In this document: positions 9,806-22,700 of the stretch, one piece after another
Numbering within the stretch: the first letter of the stretch is position 1
How the letters are laid out: each line of letters begins with the position of its first letter
NCBI GenBank assembly: GCA_003640385.1
Contig: RCAB01000628.1
Span: 1 to 31,596, forward strand
DNA length: 31,596 nucleotides
Origin: Setaria digitata
Lineage: Eukaryota > Nematoda > Chromadorea > Rhabditida > Setariidae
Reading direction: 5' to 3'
Program-made: the position numbers and the translations under genes
Notes under the pieces: model-generated
Seen by the model: the letters and a program-made list of their open reading frames with translations, nothing else
The model's database searches: none
Told to the model about the DNA's origin: nothing

Positions 9806-12800
9806 TTAATCAGCGAGATAAGTAATCTGATAATAATTAGTAGCATCAGGCAATTTCTTCATTGAGCACAACATATCACCATCATCAGTATCGTTATCAT
9901 TGTCATCCTCTTTATCATTACTTCCAGCAATTTCGATATCAAAAATATCCGTATTTAGCCAGTTGCAAAGATATGTTAGACTGTCTAAGATATCTATAAA
10001 AATTTTTTATTACTACATTATTTAAATAATAAAAATTGGAAAAATGATCAATCAAGCGCTGGAGAAATATTTTATCTTTTTTTTTATTTTTTTTAAAAAA
10101 AAAGAGCAAATTAAATATAGGTAAAATGAAATTTAGAAAAAAAAAAAACTTACCAAATAATTCAAGTTATAGTGTAACTAGAAATATTAGGTATGATTAT
10201 ATGTAAAAGTAAATAAAATTCTTTTTTTTTTAATAACAAAAACTTCAAATTACAAACAATTAAATGATTTGACTGTAAAAAATTTGCAATTAAAGAGTAT
10301 AAGATGGAAGGAAAGAGAAGATTTGTTGATAAATCTGAAAGATAATAAAAATTTTTCTAATTAATCATGTTGTGAAATAATAAAAGAAATATGCATTCGT
10401 TACTTTTAATTATTATTATTATTTTTTTTTTTTTAAACAAATAAGCGAAGAAGTGAAAATTTTAAAATAAACAATAAATTAATTAATTATATTTTGTGTG
10501 TTTTCCTAATTTATCATATTGTAAAAAATAATTATTGAGCTATACATTCATTCATTCATTTCTTGTAATTTTTTTCTTTGAAAAAAATAAACAATTGGAT
10601 GATAATTTTAAGAGAAACAATTAAATAATCAAATACATTTTGCATCTTCGCCTAACTTCCTTAATTAATCATATCATTTAAAATAACAACTGAAATATGC
10701 ACTCATTATTTTTTTAATTTTTCTTCTAAGACAAATAAACAAATAAGTGAAAATTTCAATCAATTAATTAGTAATTAATTAATTAACTAATTATATTTCG
10801 TACCAAGGAAGAAATTCTCATCATCCGTACATGATAATGTTGTGGATGGCAGAAATGGACGAAAAACAATATCACATAAGTCAATTAAAATTAATGTAAT
10901 TCGAGCTGCTCGCAAGAAACGATTCAGTTCACAGACCGAATTTGGAAAAAGCATTGGCGTAAATAGCAATAAAGCATCTGTAATTTTTTAATAATTACAA
11001 TTAATTAAATGTGAAAAGTCTCTTTTCTCTGTATAAAATTCCACTGTGTAAGAATGAGTTTAAAATTGAAAAAAATTTATTAACCTAGCTTGGGATTTAA
11101 AATTTTAAAAATAACTTCAAAGTGACGAGAAATTCCACTCAAAATAACTATGAAAATGGGTAAAAATTAATTTGAAAATTAAAATTTTAAAATACAAATT
11201 TGAGATAAGGAAGCCTAAAAACGACTATAGTGCAATGCGGTTAATAGTAATTAATTAACGAATTAAAATTTTGGTCATAATTTTTCGATGAAACAAGTGT
11301 GTTATTTTAAAGCAAATTATTGATGAAATTTTTTTTTTTGTTGTATAATTTTCATAAGTGAAGAAATAATTTAAAAAAAAAAGAACTATTTCAACTGGTA
11401 TTATTTTATTAAAAAATTATGACCAAAATTTAATTTTCCAGATTTTGTAGTAAAATTTCAAATGCTATTCTAGTATTGCTCAGTTTTGAATTGTCATTAG
11501 TTTTTAACTCTTAAATATTATTTACTATTATTATTGCCATTTTTTTCTTTTGAATTTTCAATACCACTTAAAAGAAAATAAGAAAGAAAGTGAACAAAAT
11601 ACGAAACTAAAATAGAAAACGGCAAAATTAAAATATATATATTTTTATGTATTATATAAATATTTTTTGGCTATATATATATAAAAAAAAATATATATAT
11701 ATATAGCCAAAAACAAAGTAAAAAGTAAAATGAAATTTAATTCACAGAAAAATAAAATACAAAATGTAAACTAGTTAAACAAAGTGCATAATTTATGAAA
11801 TGAAAGTTTTGAAATGGATAGTTCGAAAATAATCTGAAAATATAACTTGTTTTATTTGGCAAAAGAAAAAAATAATTGGAATACAAAAAAAAAAAAGCAA
11901 ATGAAAATGGAAGTAAAAAAAGGAGAAAAAGGAAAATTTTTTTTCCAGACCAAAACGAGAATTCTTGATTGTAATCAATTTCAAAACTGTGAAATCTGCC
12001 AGCTTTCTTTGCTTTTTTTAATTCTTTTTTTTAAAATATATTTCCATCGATAGATACTAACAGATTAGCATGATAAAGAAGGCAAGCTTATCACTAAGTC
12101 TTTATGATGCATATCATCGTTTGGATTATAAAATTTTTAAATTAATTTAAAAATTCTCAATCCATATAAACATGAAGTGTTACAAGTTATAATTTTTACT
12201 TCTTTTCGCCTCCATATCATCTCATTAAGCTGAAGAGATTACTCTAAGATGCTTTCAAATTGTGATAATTTTATGCTGATTTAATGACTGCAATGATCAA
12301 ATGATAATTTTTTATTTTATTACCTGTATATGCGTCAGTAATTGAACCGATCGACTGTTGGATTAGATTTTTGAGTGATCGACAAATTAGATATGTGAAC
12401 TGACGTAGAAAAAATGGCAGTTGTAAGATTAATCTAAATACATTGAACTTTTTTAAAAATCTTTTTTTTTTTTTTAAGAAAAAAAAACAGTGAAAGGATG
12501 ATTTATTAAAAGTATAGGAAAGTGATATAATTGATATAATTTGATTTTATTGAAACATCAATGATTAGCATATTGATAAGTGATAAGTAACGGAAAATAT
12601 TCACTGATAGTCTACAGTATAAACATAAACTGGACTAGCTGGAGGGCCCTAGATATGTCTGAGAGAGTTATGAAATTTCATATCTAGTAGGTATATTTGA
12701 AGTTTATGAGTAAAACAATATATTATCTGGTAGGAAAGGGCACGTTAATTTTGCCTAATAAACTAATTGATTATAATAGAAAAATAATGAAAAAAGCTAT

Positions 12801-15800
12801 TTAATTATACTGGCTATTAGCAAATTTCATACTTCCTAGGCATAATTAATAATATTCACTGATAAATTTCTTCTTGATTTATTTCAAAAAAATAATATTT
12901 CTTAGTTTCAAAATTGCCCTTTGAAAATTTTCCTCAATTTTTAATTTTATTTCATCCTAAATATTGCATTTCTTTTTTTTTTTTTTTTTTTTTTTTAAAA
13001 AAGAGCAAATACAACTGCAAAAAAAAAAAAAAAAATTCATCTTTATAAGCACTTAAAATAAGATAAAAATGGCAAAAATTTTAAAAAGAATTTAGAGTGT
13101 CATGGAAAATTTTTAAGAAAAAAAAGAATTACCAGAAATAGTAATATTTGATGTAAAAATGTAAATTTTGATTTTCAAAAATTAATCAAAAAGAATATTA
13201 AAAATATGATTCTTTTGTTTGTTTTTTTTTTTTTTTTGGGAAGAGAAATAGTAATGACTAAAATTAGAAATTCAGTTTTCTTTTGGTAAATCTATCAGAA
13301 ATGCAAATTTAACACTTCGAATTTGTCATTTTAAAAATAAATTAAAAAATAAAAAAGAAAATAAAGAAAAAGGAATTATAATTAAAATGTAAACATTTAG
13401 AACACACCCATTTACATAAACAAGCGCTGTTTGAAGCGATGATCTTAATGAGACTGATAAAAATTCCTCTGACTGATCATCAAACATACCACCGGGAAAT
13501 GTATTCATTATTTCCTGTAAATTGAAATAGCCATTCAAATTAAAAAAAAAAAAAAAAAAGCTCATCTACAAATAAAGTTGATTTTTACATTTAATTAATT
13601 AGTCTTCTATTGATTAATTAATATTTAGTTGATGTTTACTTAATTTTTGTATCATTAATTTCTCATTAAGAATAATCAATTAATATTCAGTTAACTAGTT
13701 TATTAGATATCTTATACTTTTAAGACTAATTAATATTTAGCTAATTAGTTCACTCTATTTTTTGCATAAAAATAACTTATTATGTAAATTTTTGATCATC
13801 GAATTCTTTCCTACTATCAACTATAATGAAAGAAACTAAAGATATCGGAAGAAATTTTTCTTTTCTTTTTTTCATAAACAGAAAGTAGTAATTAATAATG
13901 TCTATATAATCACGAAATCAATTATTTTAATGATTTAAAATTTTTTTTTTTTTTTTTTTAGAAAAACCTTGAGAGTGGTAATGATAGCGTTTGCATCAAC
14001 ATGTGTTAATTCATTTGTTACGTATTGTTGCCGTTTCAGTTTCATTAACAATTTCTGTACTTCTATAAAAATTAATTATTGTATTAAACAAAAAATAGCA
14101 CACACACAAAAAAAAAAAAATCTGACAGTATAATTTGAAAAATTGACAATATAAAATTTTATCTATCAAAGGAAAAAATTTCTTTCCATGAATTTTTTTT
14201 TTTTTTTTTTTCACCACAAAGTTATGTTTGTTAAGAAATAGCTAAAAATAATTGCCAAAATTCGGCCATATAATAAAATTAATATTTTATTTAATAACTA
14301 ATGACTTATGATGAAGTTGCTATTTAATTATGATTAAAATAAAATATGTTTGTAAAAATTCCACTTTTATTGATGGAATACGATTATTTTCCTTAGCAAA
14401 AAATGAAATAATATTAATTTTTATTACCAGGTGTGTGAACGTATCGTAGCCCGAGACGTCTTCGCATTTCAGGATGAAATTTCAGGTCACAAATCTTGGC
14501 CAAAAAATACTAAAATTCCTAGTAGCAAAGAAACAAATCGGAATGAAAAGATTACTTTCCAACTCAAATATGCGAGAACTGTTTAAAAATACTTAATAGA
14601 AATTTTAGGTATTCCTAATTTTAAAGCCTCGGATCTTTCAATTTCAGAAATTAAAATGTTAATTAATACTTCAAAATAATTCCACATTTTACGAAATTTT
14701 TGAGGAGAAATTAAATCAGCAAAATTAAAATCAATATGCATCAAAACTATTAGAAATAATCATTGCAATTATATAATTGCATCTCCAAATTATCTCGATT
14801 GATTTGTAGCGGTGTAGTTAAAATCACTGATATTATCATAATTAAAATTATGATTTTTATCAAAATAACGGTATTTTTAAAGAATGATCTTGGTAAACCT
14901 GTAGAGTTGGCTGAGCGGCAACTTTGGAATATAAATTGGGTGACATTTTACGAAGTGTTTGTAATTTAGCTGTAGCAAACCATTTATGCTTACAGTAACC
15001 ATTGCTGTTTACGGTATCATCCACTACAGTAACATTAAATCCGAGCATTACTTGCATTGATGAAGTTAGCTTTCCATGCTATAATTCTTTTTTTTTTTTT
15101 TTCTTTTGGTAGATTTGAAAATGTTTAAAATTTTTGATGCTACATGTAAAAACTACTGATTAATTGAATAACCAATAATTAAAGTTTAAATGTTTTTTTT
15201 TGTTAAAATAATGCGAGAAAATCAAAAAATTTTCTTTGATTTCTCAACTTATCAATTTAAACTATTTTTTACCAGTATTACGACTAATCAATTCCAATAA
15301 TTTCATAAAATTTCACGAAAATTTCTTAAACTTTATCACTTTTAGGTCAAATGAATTTTGGATGTGTGCATCATTTAAATCAAAGGAAGAAATTGGGTCC
15401 ATCGAAATGATATGCCTTTCATTTACAATCTTATAAATTTCAATAAAGAGAAATGCTGCGATTCATTTTGGCATTGCTTCTCAAAATCGTTCATTAGTAC
15501 GATTTAACTAATAAAAAGTTTTATAGGCTTTGATGAAATTTGATAAATTTTCAAAAAAAAAAAAATAGTTGCCTAATTCTAAATTTTATTGTATTTTTTA
15601 AAATATATGTTTAAAAAAGAGATTCAAAAATATTTCTTTTTTTCGTGCAAAAATTCCATAGCACAACAACATAAATGTTATTTTGCAGTTAATTGTATTA
15701 ATTAAGTAAAAGTTCAAAAAAAAATTAATTACGGATAGTAGCAATTTCTTAGGATTTCCAAAATCATTTATAATATTTGCGAAAAAAAACTTGTATTTCA

Positions 15801-16767
15801 ATTTTTAGATTAAAAAAAAAAAGAAAAATAATTATAGTGATAAAATTTTTAGGTTTTTCTCTGGAATAGTTTTCCTTTCTTTCATTTTTTCTTTTGAAAT
15901 TTTGAAATTTGTTGAGCTTAACCTTGTCAAATGGTAGTAATTTAAACGTTTAAATAATGTTTATTCAAAAAAAAATTAGTTTTAAGGTTCAAAAGTTTAT
16001 TATTAAAACGAAAATGAGAGAAAAAATACTACAGTCAAACTTTTACAGTATACTAATGATGAATTTGAGATTTAATTATTCATCGAAATAGAATTAAATT
16101 CATTTATACAGTAGCACAAAACGAATTATAACAGATTTATTACAAAATATATTTTTTTATTTTATATTGAAAGTATTACTAGTAATTTAAAAAATATTGC
16201 CATAAAACAAAAATATAGAATCGATTTATTTTAAACAGTTCATATAAATTCATGAATTCATCTTTTTATTCCGTTCTTTTATTTATTATTTTTTCAATAG
16301 ATGGATGAAATAAGTTAAATTTCAAATTTAAAATTGTTTCAATTAGCAATTTCCTCAAATTATAGGGACAAACGAGAATTGAACTTTAACAGAAATAAAT
16401 GATAATATTCGGTGAAATTATTCAACTTCATATTCAACAGGCGAATTTGATGATAATGAAAAAGCTACTACTTTTATTTTCTTCTTTGCTAAAAGCCTTT
16501 TTTTTTCTCGTAAAAATTTTTGCTTATTATTACTGATAACTTATCACTATTAATTACTGATAAGTGTTAATTTTCTTGACTTTTTTTCGACAAATAAAAA
16601 ATGAACTCCAAAACTTTTCCGCTTACTGTTGCTAAATTTTAATTGTTATAAATTTTCAACATGAACGCTAAAAAATTTGCATTAAAAAAATATAAAAGAA
16701 GTAAAAAAAAAAAAAAAAAGAAAAGAAAAGAAGAGAAAGAAATAATTACCTGTATTTTTGGCCGCAT
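9806..16767 (-). CDS. Divergent RhoGAP-like protein, nine exons
   Basis: Exons on the minus strand: 16767-16750, 15429-15340, 15078-14899, 14509-14428, 14062-13968, 13514-13416, 12399-12324, 10977-10804, 9993-9806. Together they give 1002 nt (333 aa plus stop) with consistent phases and GT-AG introns. The translation has the order of landmarks of a RhoGAP fold: RRRLGLRYVHTPE (112-124) where loop GIFR.SG would be; VDANAIITTLKEIMNTFPGG (about 144-164) resembling the conserved LKxFLRELPxP segment; LFPNSVCELNRFLR (223-236) resembling PxxNxxLLxxLLxFL; and IDLCDIVFRPFLP resembling NLAxVFxPxLL. The arginine finger and the N-K-M-T loop are absent, so GAP catalysis is unlikely. The C-terminus is acidic (298-311, mostly Asp/Asn). 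The domain name is by eye and tentative. The first two exons are the weakest: exon 2 uses an AAG acceptor and exon 1 codes only six residues. If exon 1 is wrong, translation could start at 15402 (MDPISSF). Proteins such as LET-99/DEPDC1 also carry RhoGAP-like domains without the finger, but I saw no DEP domain. Confidence 0.6.
11664..11713. repeat. Perfect 20-bp inverted repeat (foldback) in an intron
   Basis: The left arm TTTTTGGCTATATATATATA (11664-11683) is the exact reverse complement of 11694-11713, with a 10-base A-rich loop. It lies in the intron between exons 7 and 8 of the RhoGAP-like gene. The GGC/GCC base pairs show it is more than a simple AT run. Confidence 0.9.
12649..12687. repeat. 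9-bp inverted repeat around a palindromic core
   Basis: CTAGATATG (12649-12657) is the reverse complement of CATATCTAG (12679-12687), and TGAAATTTCA just inside is itself palindromic. Intronic; function unknown. Confidence 0.6.
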
Positions 16768-17131
16768 TATTGAGGAATTTAATGAGGAACCAATTATATT
16801 GCAGTTATAAATTAACTTTTTTTTTTTTTGGAGTAAATTTGAAACAACTGTTAGCAGTTATTTTTCTTTTCTTTTCGAGATATAAAATTTGAGAATTGTT
16901 AAACTGCAAAGTTAATAAAAATTTGAAAAAAAAAATACTCATTGTTTTTCAGAAAAGTAAAATTTAATTTTAGCGCAAAGAAAAAAATAATAGCTAATAA
17001 AATAGACGAACTTATACTGCCTAACAATGATATAACTATAGTTATAAATATGTGTTACTAAGATGCAACTACTTATCAATGAAAATAAATCAGTTAGTTA
17101 GTAAGTAAAGATGACAAATATTATATTCCAG

Positions 17132-17152
17132 TAATAATAATAATAATAATAA
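17132..17152. repeat. TAA microsatellite
   Basis: Seven consecutive TAA units. Confidence 0.95.
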
Positions 17153-17878
17153 CAATAGCAGTAATAATATATTGATAAAAGTTTTCCTGAAAAAGAAAGG
17201 AAAAAATGAAACTGATCAAATAAGTTAAATCAATCAAATCGATTAAACAAAAGAGGAAGGAAATAATTTTTTGGTTATATTAATTTAACAACTCATAATG
17301 AATACCCATTACATGACATCTTCCTCTTGTAATAGAAATAGACGTCCGATCAGTGCCTCTATCTGTGATTTGTAGTAATACTACTGCCTGCAACACGGTT
17401 GATAATGATAATGATCACTAACATTGTCATCATTATCACTATCAACTACCATAACAACCAAACTATCGTAACCTTGATATCATTATCATCATACCCACTA
17501 ATAATACATTTCTTAATGCCAGTTAAATTCTGGTTTTTTGTGCAACCATACAATATTTGTTACTTTGAGCAACCAGTACAATCATTAGTGCTATCATCAT
17601 AATGATTGCCACTAATACCGTTAACATTAATTGAATTCCGGTTTTAGAGATATATACAAACTATACATGATCACTTTTAGGCAACTACTGCAAACAATAG
17701 TACCACCTGATAAGGACTCTTAATGAATTTTGGCTACTGATTTTTTTTTTTTTATTACAAAATTGAAAGGGTACACAAATTGATAGCGTAATATTGCACA
17801 GCACAAGGCAAACCAGCTGTATATCACAACTATCTAATATTACTATCATTTTTATTGATTTGATTCAAAAAAAAAAAA

Positions 17879-17958
17879 AAAAAAATGCATAAATAAATAG
17901 ATGAATAAATAAACAAATAAATACAAAATAGAGAATAAATAATAAATAAATAAATATA
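17879..17958. repeat. AAAT-type microsatellite, interrupted
   Basis: Repeated AAAT/AATAAATA units with scattered substitutions directly after an A run. Confidence 0.85.
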
Positions 17959-17962
17959 AAGT

Positions 17963-18180
17963 CGGTTAATAGAAGTAGCGAAAAAATGTTTATATTTTTA
18001 AAACATTATTTGGAAATTAGAAATGAAAATGTGTTCTAAAATATTATATATATATTTTTCAATTCAACCGGTTAATAAAAGTGACAGAAAAGAAGAATTT
18101 AATTTTTTTTTTCTTTTTTTTAAGCATTATTCGTAAATTCGAAATGAAAATTGGCTCTAAAATTTAATATTCTTTTTTCA
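17963..18180. repeat. Diverged two-copy tandem repeat, about 106-bp period
   Basis: CGGTTAATA recurs at 17963 and 18069. Both copies continue through a T/A-rich part to a matching segment: ATTATTTGGAAATTAGAAAT in the first copy and ATTATTCGTAAATTCGAAAT in the second, each followed by TGAAAAT and then CTCTAAAAT or TTCTAAAAT. Identity is moderate, so the duplication is old. Confidence 0.7.
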
Positions 18181-19703
18181 GTTTAGTTTCATATGTTCAA
18201 AAAATTTGGGAAAAATCATAAAATTTATGCACATAAAATAATATATTATTATCAAATATTATATGTAAAGTATATTTTTAAACGAATAAATGGAAAATAT
18301 AAATTTAATAGTAAAATAAACGTTTGGAAGAAAAAAAAAAAGGAAAAAAAAAAGAAAAGCACAATCAAAAATTTTCACTATCTTTTTTACACAAAAATAT
18401 TTATTTTGAATTTTGGGGAACAAAAAAAAAGAAAAAGAAAAAAAAAAAGAAAAGAAAAGAAAACTTCAGAAGAAATATTTTGTGCTATTTAAGGAACTAT
18501 TATTTTTTCTATTCACATGACTGAATCGAACGAACGTTTACTTCTTCAATTTTTTTTGTACATTTATTAACATTATTGCACTTTTATAGCAAAAAAAAAA
18601 AAAAAAAAATAGAACAAAAAAATTCAAAATTATCGTTGTATTATGGCAAAATTAAGCTCCTTCAAATCATTTTTTTTCAATTTTATTAAATTTAAAGAAA
18701 AATTTTTATTTAGAAATTATCTTCACATTTCGTACCTTAACTAAATCATTTATGATCCTGAATAAACACCGCAATCAGTATTGCAGTAATCCAAACTGCT
18801 CCACTCTTTACAGTCCCAGCAGCACTTCATCAGTTTATGATTGCTAATCAATTATTCAAACAATTTTCACTCTTATAAAATTCAAATATCAGGTTAGGTT
18901 AATTTCAGTAGTTCATAATAGGCCATTTCGAATCTATTCAAGTGGATAATTTTGCAGTTAATCCGAACTTTAACAGAGAGCATACACATATCAGCACTAT
19001 CACTCTTGCGTAAAAGACGATATGAAGTGGAAACTGAATGCAAAGGTGTCGGTACCATACAACTAAAAACCGTATGATGTATGAAAATATTTCAGTAATA
19101 TTGTTTATTTCAGTAATCAGCATTTGCGAGGCAACATTTTGCATCCGTTCGTTGAATTTAATCATTCCTACTCCATTTTCCATTCAAAAATCGGAAATCA
19201 GAACAAATACAGTAGCATCTGTTGCTGGGTAGTATTACTTAAATTTACATCTGGAATTCCGTAAAATACTCTAGGACTCAAAATTTTAAATTCTATCGCA
19301 CATTTTTTTTTTTTTGTTGCTGTTTATAGCTATAAACCAAATTCCCCAAATTTCATTATATGACAAGAAAAACTTGAAAGATATGTCAAAAGCGTACCGA
19401 TATAAGACAGAAAAGAAGTAGATAATATTATTCTTTGCAAATGAATCCCGTTTCATAAACCAATTTCTTCAAATAGATATAAACTGGGCAATAATGATAC
19501 AAAACAAGAAATTTCAAACTTCTCTTATGAAAATATATTAAAAGACTAAGATGCCCAGACACACAATCATAATCAAGTACAACAATTCACTTCGGTTAAT
19601 AGACAAGTGATAAAAAAAAATTAAACCACTGATGCAATTTAAAAAAAAAAAAGGAGAAAAAACATCAATGGAACTAAATTAATTAACTCATATGCATATT
19701 CAG

Positions 19704-22700
19704 TTAAAAGCCATGAATTTTGCAATTTTCCTCTTTTACAATACCAACTCTGCACAAAAAGTCCTTGATGTGCTGTCTTTGATCACCAGTAAGCTGGATT
19801 ACTTCGCCATATTCTGGATGATCCACTGTTGTTCCATTACAGTTATATTCCTGGAAATTTCTGGATTAAATAATGGAAATAAGTGAAGTATTACATTGTT
19901 CATTAAATTACACTCAACTGCTATGTGCATGAATATTCCTTATTTACCTTTAATATTCGAAATATTACGACGAACCAGTCTAAAGTTTTCTTTTTTTTTT
20001 TTNAATTAAATAATGGAAATAAGTGAAGTATTACATTGCTCATTAAATTACACTCAACTGCTATGTGCATGAATATTCCTTATTTACCCTTAATATTCGA
20101 AATATTACGACGAACCAGTCTAAAGTTTTCTTTTTTTTTTTCCGGATAGCTTCAAACTGAAAAGTTTCGTAAGGTTAAATCATTGATTCACTTTAAAGAT
20201 GTTCATCAATCACTACTTCGTCCAAATAATTAAATTAACCCATAATGTGAAAGTTTGGAAATTAAAAACTTCTTGTTGAATTTCAAGAGAAATTCTTCAA
20301 AAATCCCATAAAAAAGAAACTGGAATTTATTAATTTCATTAACGTTAAAAATTATTACTACTTAAAAAAGATCTACTAACAATTAATTTACTAACACTGG
20401 AATTCATAAAAATTCAGTTATCCACGATATAATACTTTCATTTTAATCAGTGAGCACTTCTCGAATAAGGAAATACAGAAGCAAGGAAAAAAAAATAACT
20501 AGTTAATTGTATGCAATAAGAGTTGCACACTTTTCATTTCATATCTGATGAAATCGAAATTTACAAACAAAATCCAAAAATCATGAAACCACAGTTTTCT
20601 GGACTTAGCAGAACTACATCATTTATTGGAATTGACGATTTCAAAATAAGTCAAAAAAATTAAGTAAATAAACAATAAATAACGAAAGTGTGTAAAATTT
20701 TTTTTAGAAATTTGAAGAAAAAAAAAAAAAAACAAACATCTAAAGAAAATATGCGAAAATGCCATAATGTTCTTTATCATTCAAGCAAGAAACTCTAATA
20801 CTTTTTTGCTTTTATTTTTTTTAACCTCTGATGACGATTGATGGAGCTGGTAAAGAGTGCAATTTTATCAATCTCAAGACTGGAGNGCTTTTATTTTTTT
20901 TTTTGACGATTGATGGAGCTGGTAAAGAGTGCAATTTTATCAATCTCAAGACTGGAGAGAAGTGGAAGAACTGAAACTGTAATTTAAATTTGAATCTTCA
21001 TCTAATCACAAATACAAGCTATCTGATAAATATATCTAGAAAAATAATTAATGCCAATGAAAGAAAAATCAGCTCAAGATATTCAACGACAAAATACTTA
21101 GATACCAGATTTTTAAAATGAAAAGATAATAACCAGTAAAACTAAGAGTAACATTATAAATTAGTCATTCAAAATCTATTAAAAAACATAATATATTATC
21201 GACAAAGAACCACAATATGACTGTCTTGATGAATGCTATGTAGAAAATGAGCATGGAAAAAACGAGCACAAATTTTAAAATCGAATGAAACGATGGAATA
21301 TTGAACCTCTCGATAGGTTTTCTCATAAAATACAAGATAATGAGCTTTTCTCACCAACTCCAGATTTGCGTCAATCCAAAGTTTTGGATTATTATTAAAA
21401 AGATCCGTTTCATCGATGTATTCCGGATCATGAAGTAAATTGGGCGAACAATCAAGTGTCGTTATTGTCACATTAAAATCGTGAAAATAACTATACTGCG
21501 GCAACGAAAAACAAGGCATTAACTGAACCAATTCAAAATGTTGCCCCCTTGAAAAACGTAAATTTGCATTCTTTATAATCCAGTCTGAAGCAGAAAAAGG
21601 GCCAACCTGATGAAATAGGCCGAAATATAATGCCAAAATAATATTGGTGATAAGAGAGAAACCTATGTAAACGGTGTAATAGCGCTTTAGCATATGAAAC
21701 AATCTATTATGAAAAAATATACCAGCGAAAAGACAAAAAAATGGTATAGCAGGCAATAGAAAGCGATGTTCCTTATGCTCAATACAGCTATGAACAGTTA
21801 TGTAAAATAAGGGAACCCAAAAGAAAATAAAAGGAATGGAATGGCTCCGTATTGCATTAACTATACCCCAACATATTGGAATCAAATGTACCGTAAGGAC
21901 AGCAGGTAATCCCTGCGATATGAACCAGTGCCAAGGATGCGATCCAAAATGACTACTTCCGCCTTCCAGAACATTGAAACGAATAAAGTTCCATATTGTT
22001 AATGTTGGTTTCCCATAAGCAACAGAATCCAGTACTACTACAAAAACAAGGACTGGAAAACATGATAAGAGGCATGTATTAAGCAACAATGCTAATCGTG
22101 AATCAGATCGCCAAAGATGCCATAAACCGAAAGGTATCCAAATTAGAACAGCAGTGGGTCGAATCAAGATAGCTAGGAAACCGATGGTCATATAAGGCCA
22201 ACAGGATTTTTTAAAATCAGCCTTAGACAGTGGATACCACTGGAGAGCAAATAATGTTAGCACTGTCTCTAATGTATTTGAAAGGGTACGAGGAGCACAA
22301 TACCATACGAACCAGCAGGATAGATAACATAAAAGAGCATATTTCGCTCCATCAGATGGCAAAATTCGTTTGGCAATTTTATAATAGCAGTAATCTGAAA
22401 GTGCAAATAACAATGCATGCAAGATACGAGGAATTTGAATAATGAACAAATTTGAATCAATGTTCAATGCATGACCAAGCAGATACAATAGAGCAATAAT
22501 AAATGGATGCAAAGCGGAACGAAGTGAAGCCATCCATTCCCAAGATAAATATCCAGTACCATAAACAGCCCAATGAGCTACTTCCACACTTTGGAAAAGT
22601 TCATCCGGCACAAAATATGTTCGAACCAGAAAAACATTGACAAGTCGCAGAATAATCAACGCGCATAACAGAGTGAATTTTGACAGCATGACGCTTCGTA

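Larger units (their letters stand above)
16768..19703. other. Intergenic between eIF1 and the RhoGAP-like gene
   Basis: No conserved gene seen. It holds TAA and AAAT microsatellites, an ATC/GAT-rich stretch (about 17400-17600), a diverged two-copy tandem repeat, and an A/G-rich stretch near 18330-18460. A 26-codon cysteine-rich open frame occurs on the minus strand at 18750-18830; whether it is real is unknown. Confidence 0.5.

Noticed and set aside
18193..18524. Two overlapping Lys-rich plus-strand frames
   Set aside because: They are produced by A/G-rich low-complexity DNA and have no conserved features.
19692..19886. 64-codon plus-strand open frame
   Set aside because: It is the antisense shadow of eIF1 exon 3.
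20833..20963. Plus-strand short frame MTIDGAGKECNFINLK, present on both sides of an N
   Set aside because: Only 23 codons, opposite to the transcribed strand, and duplicated by an assembly junction; no support beyond being open.
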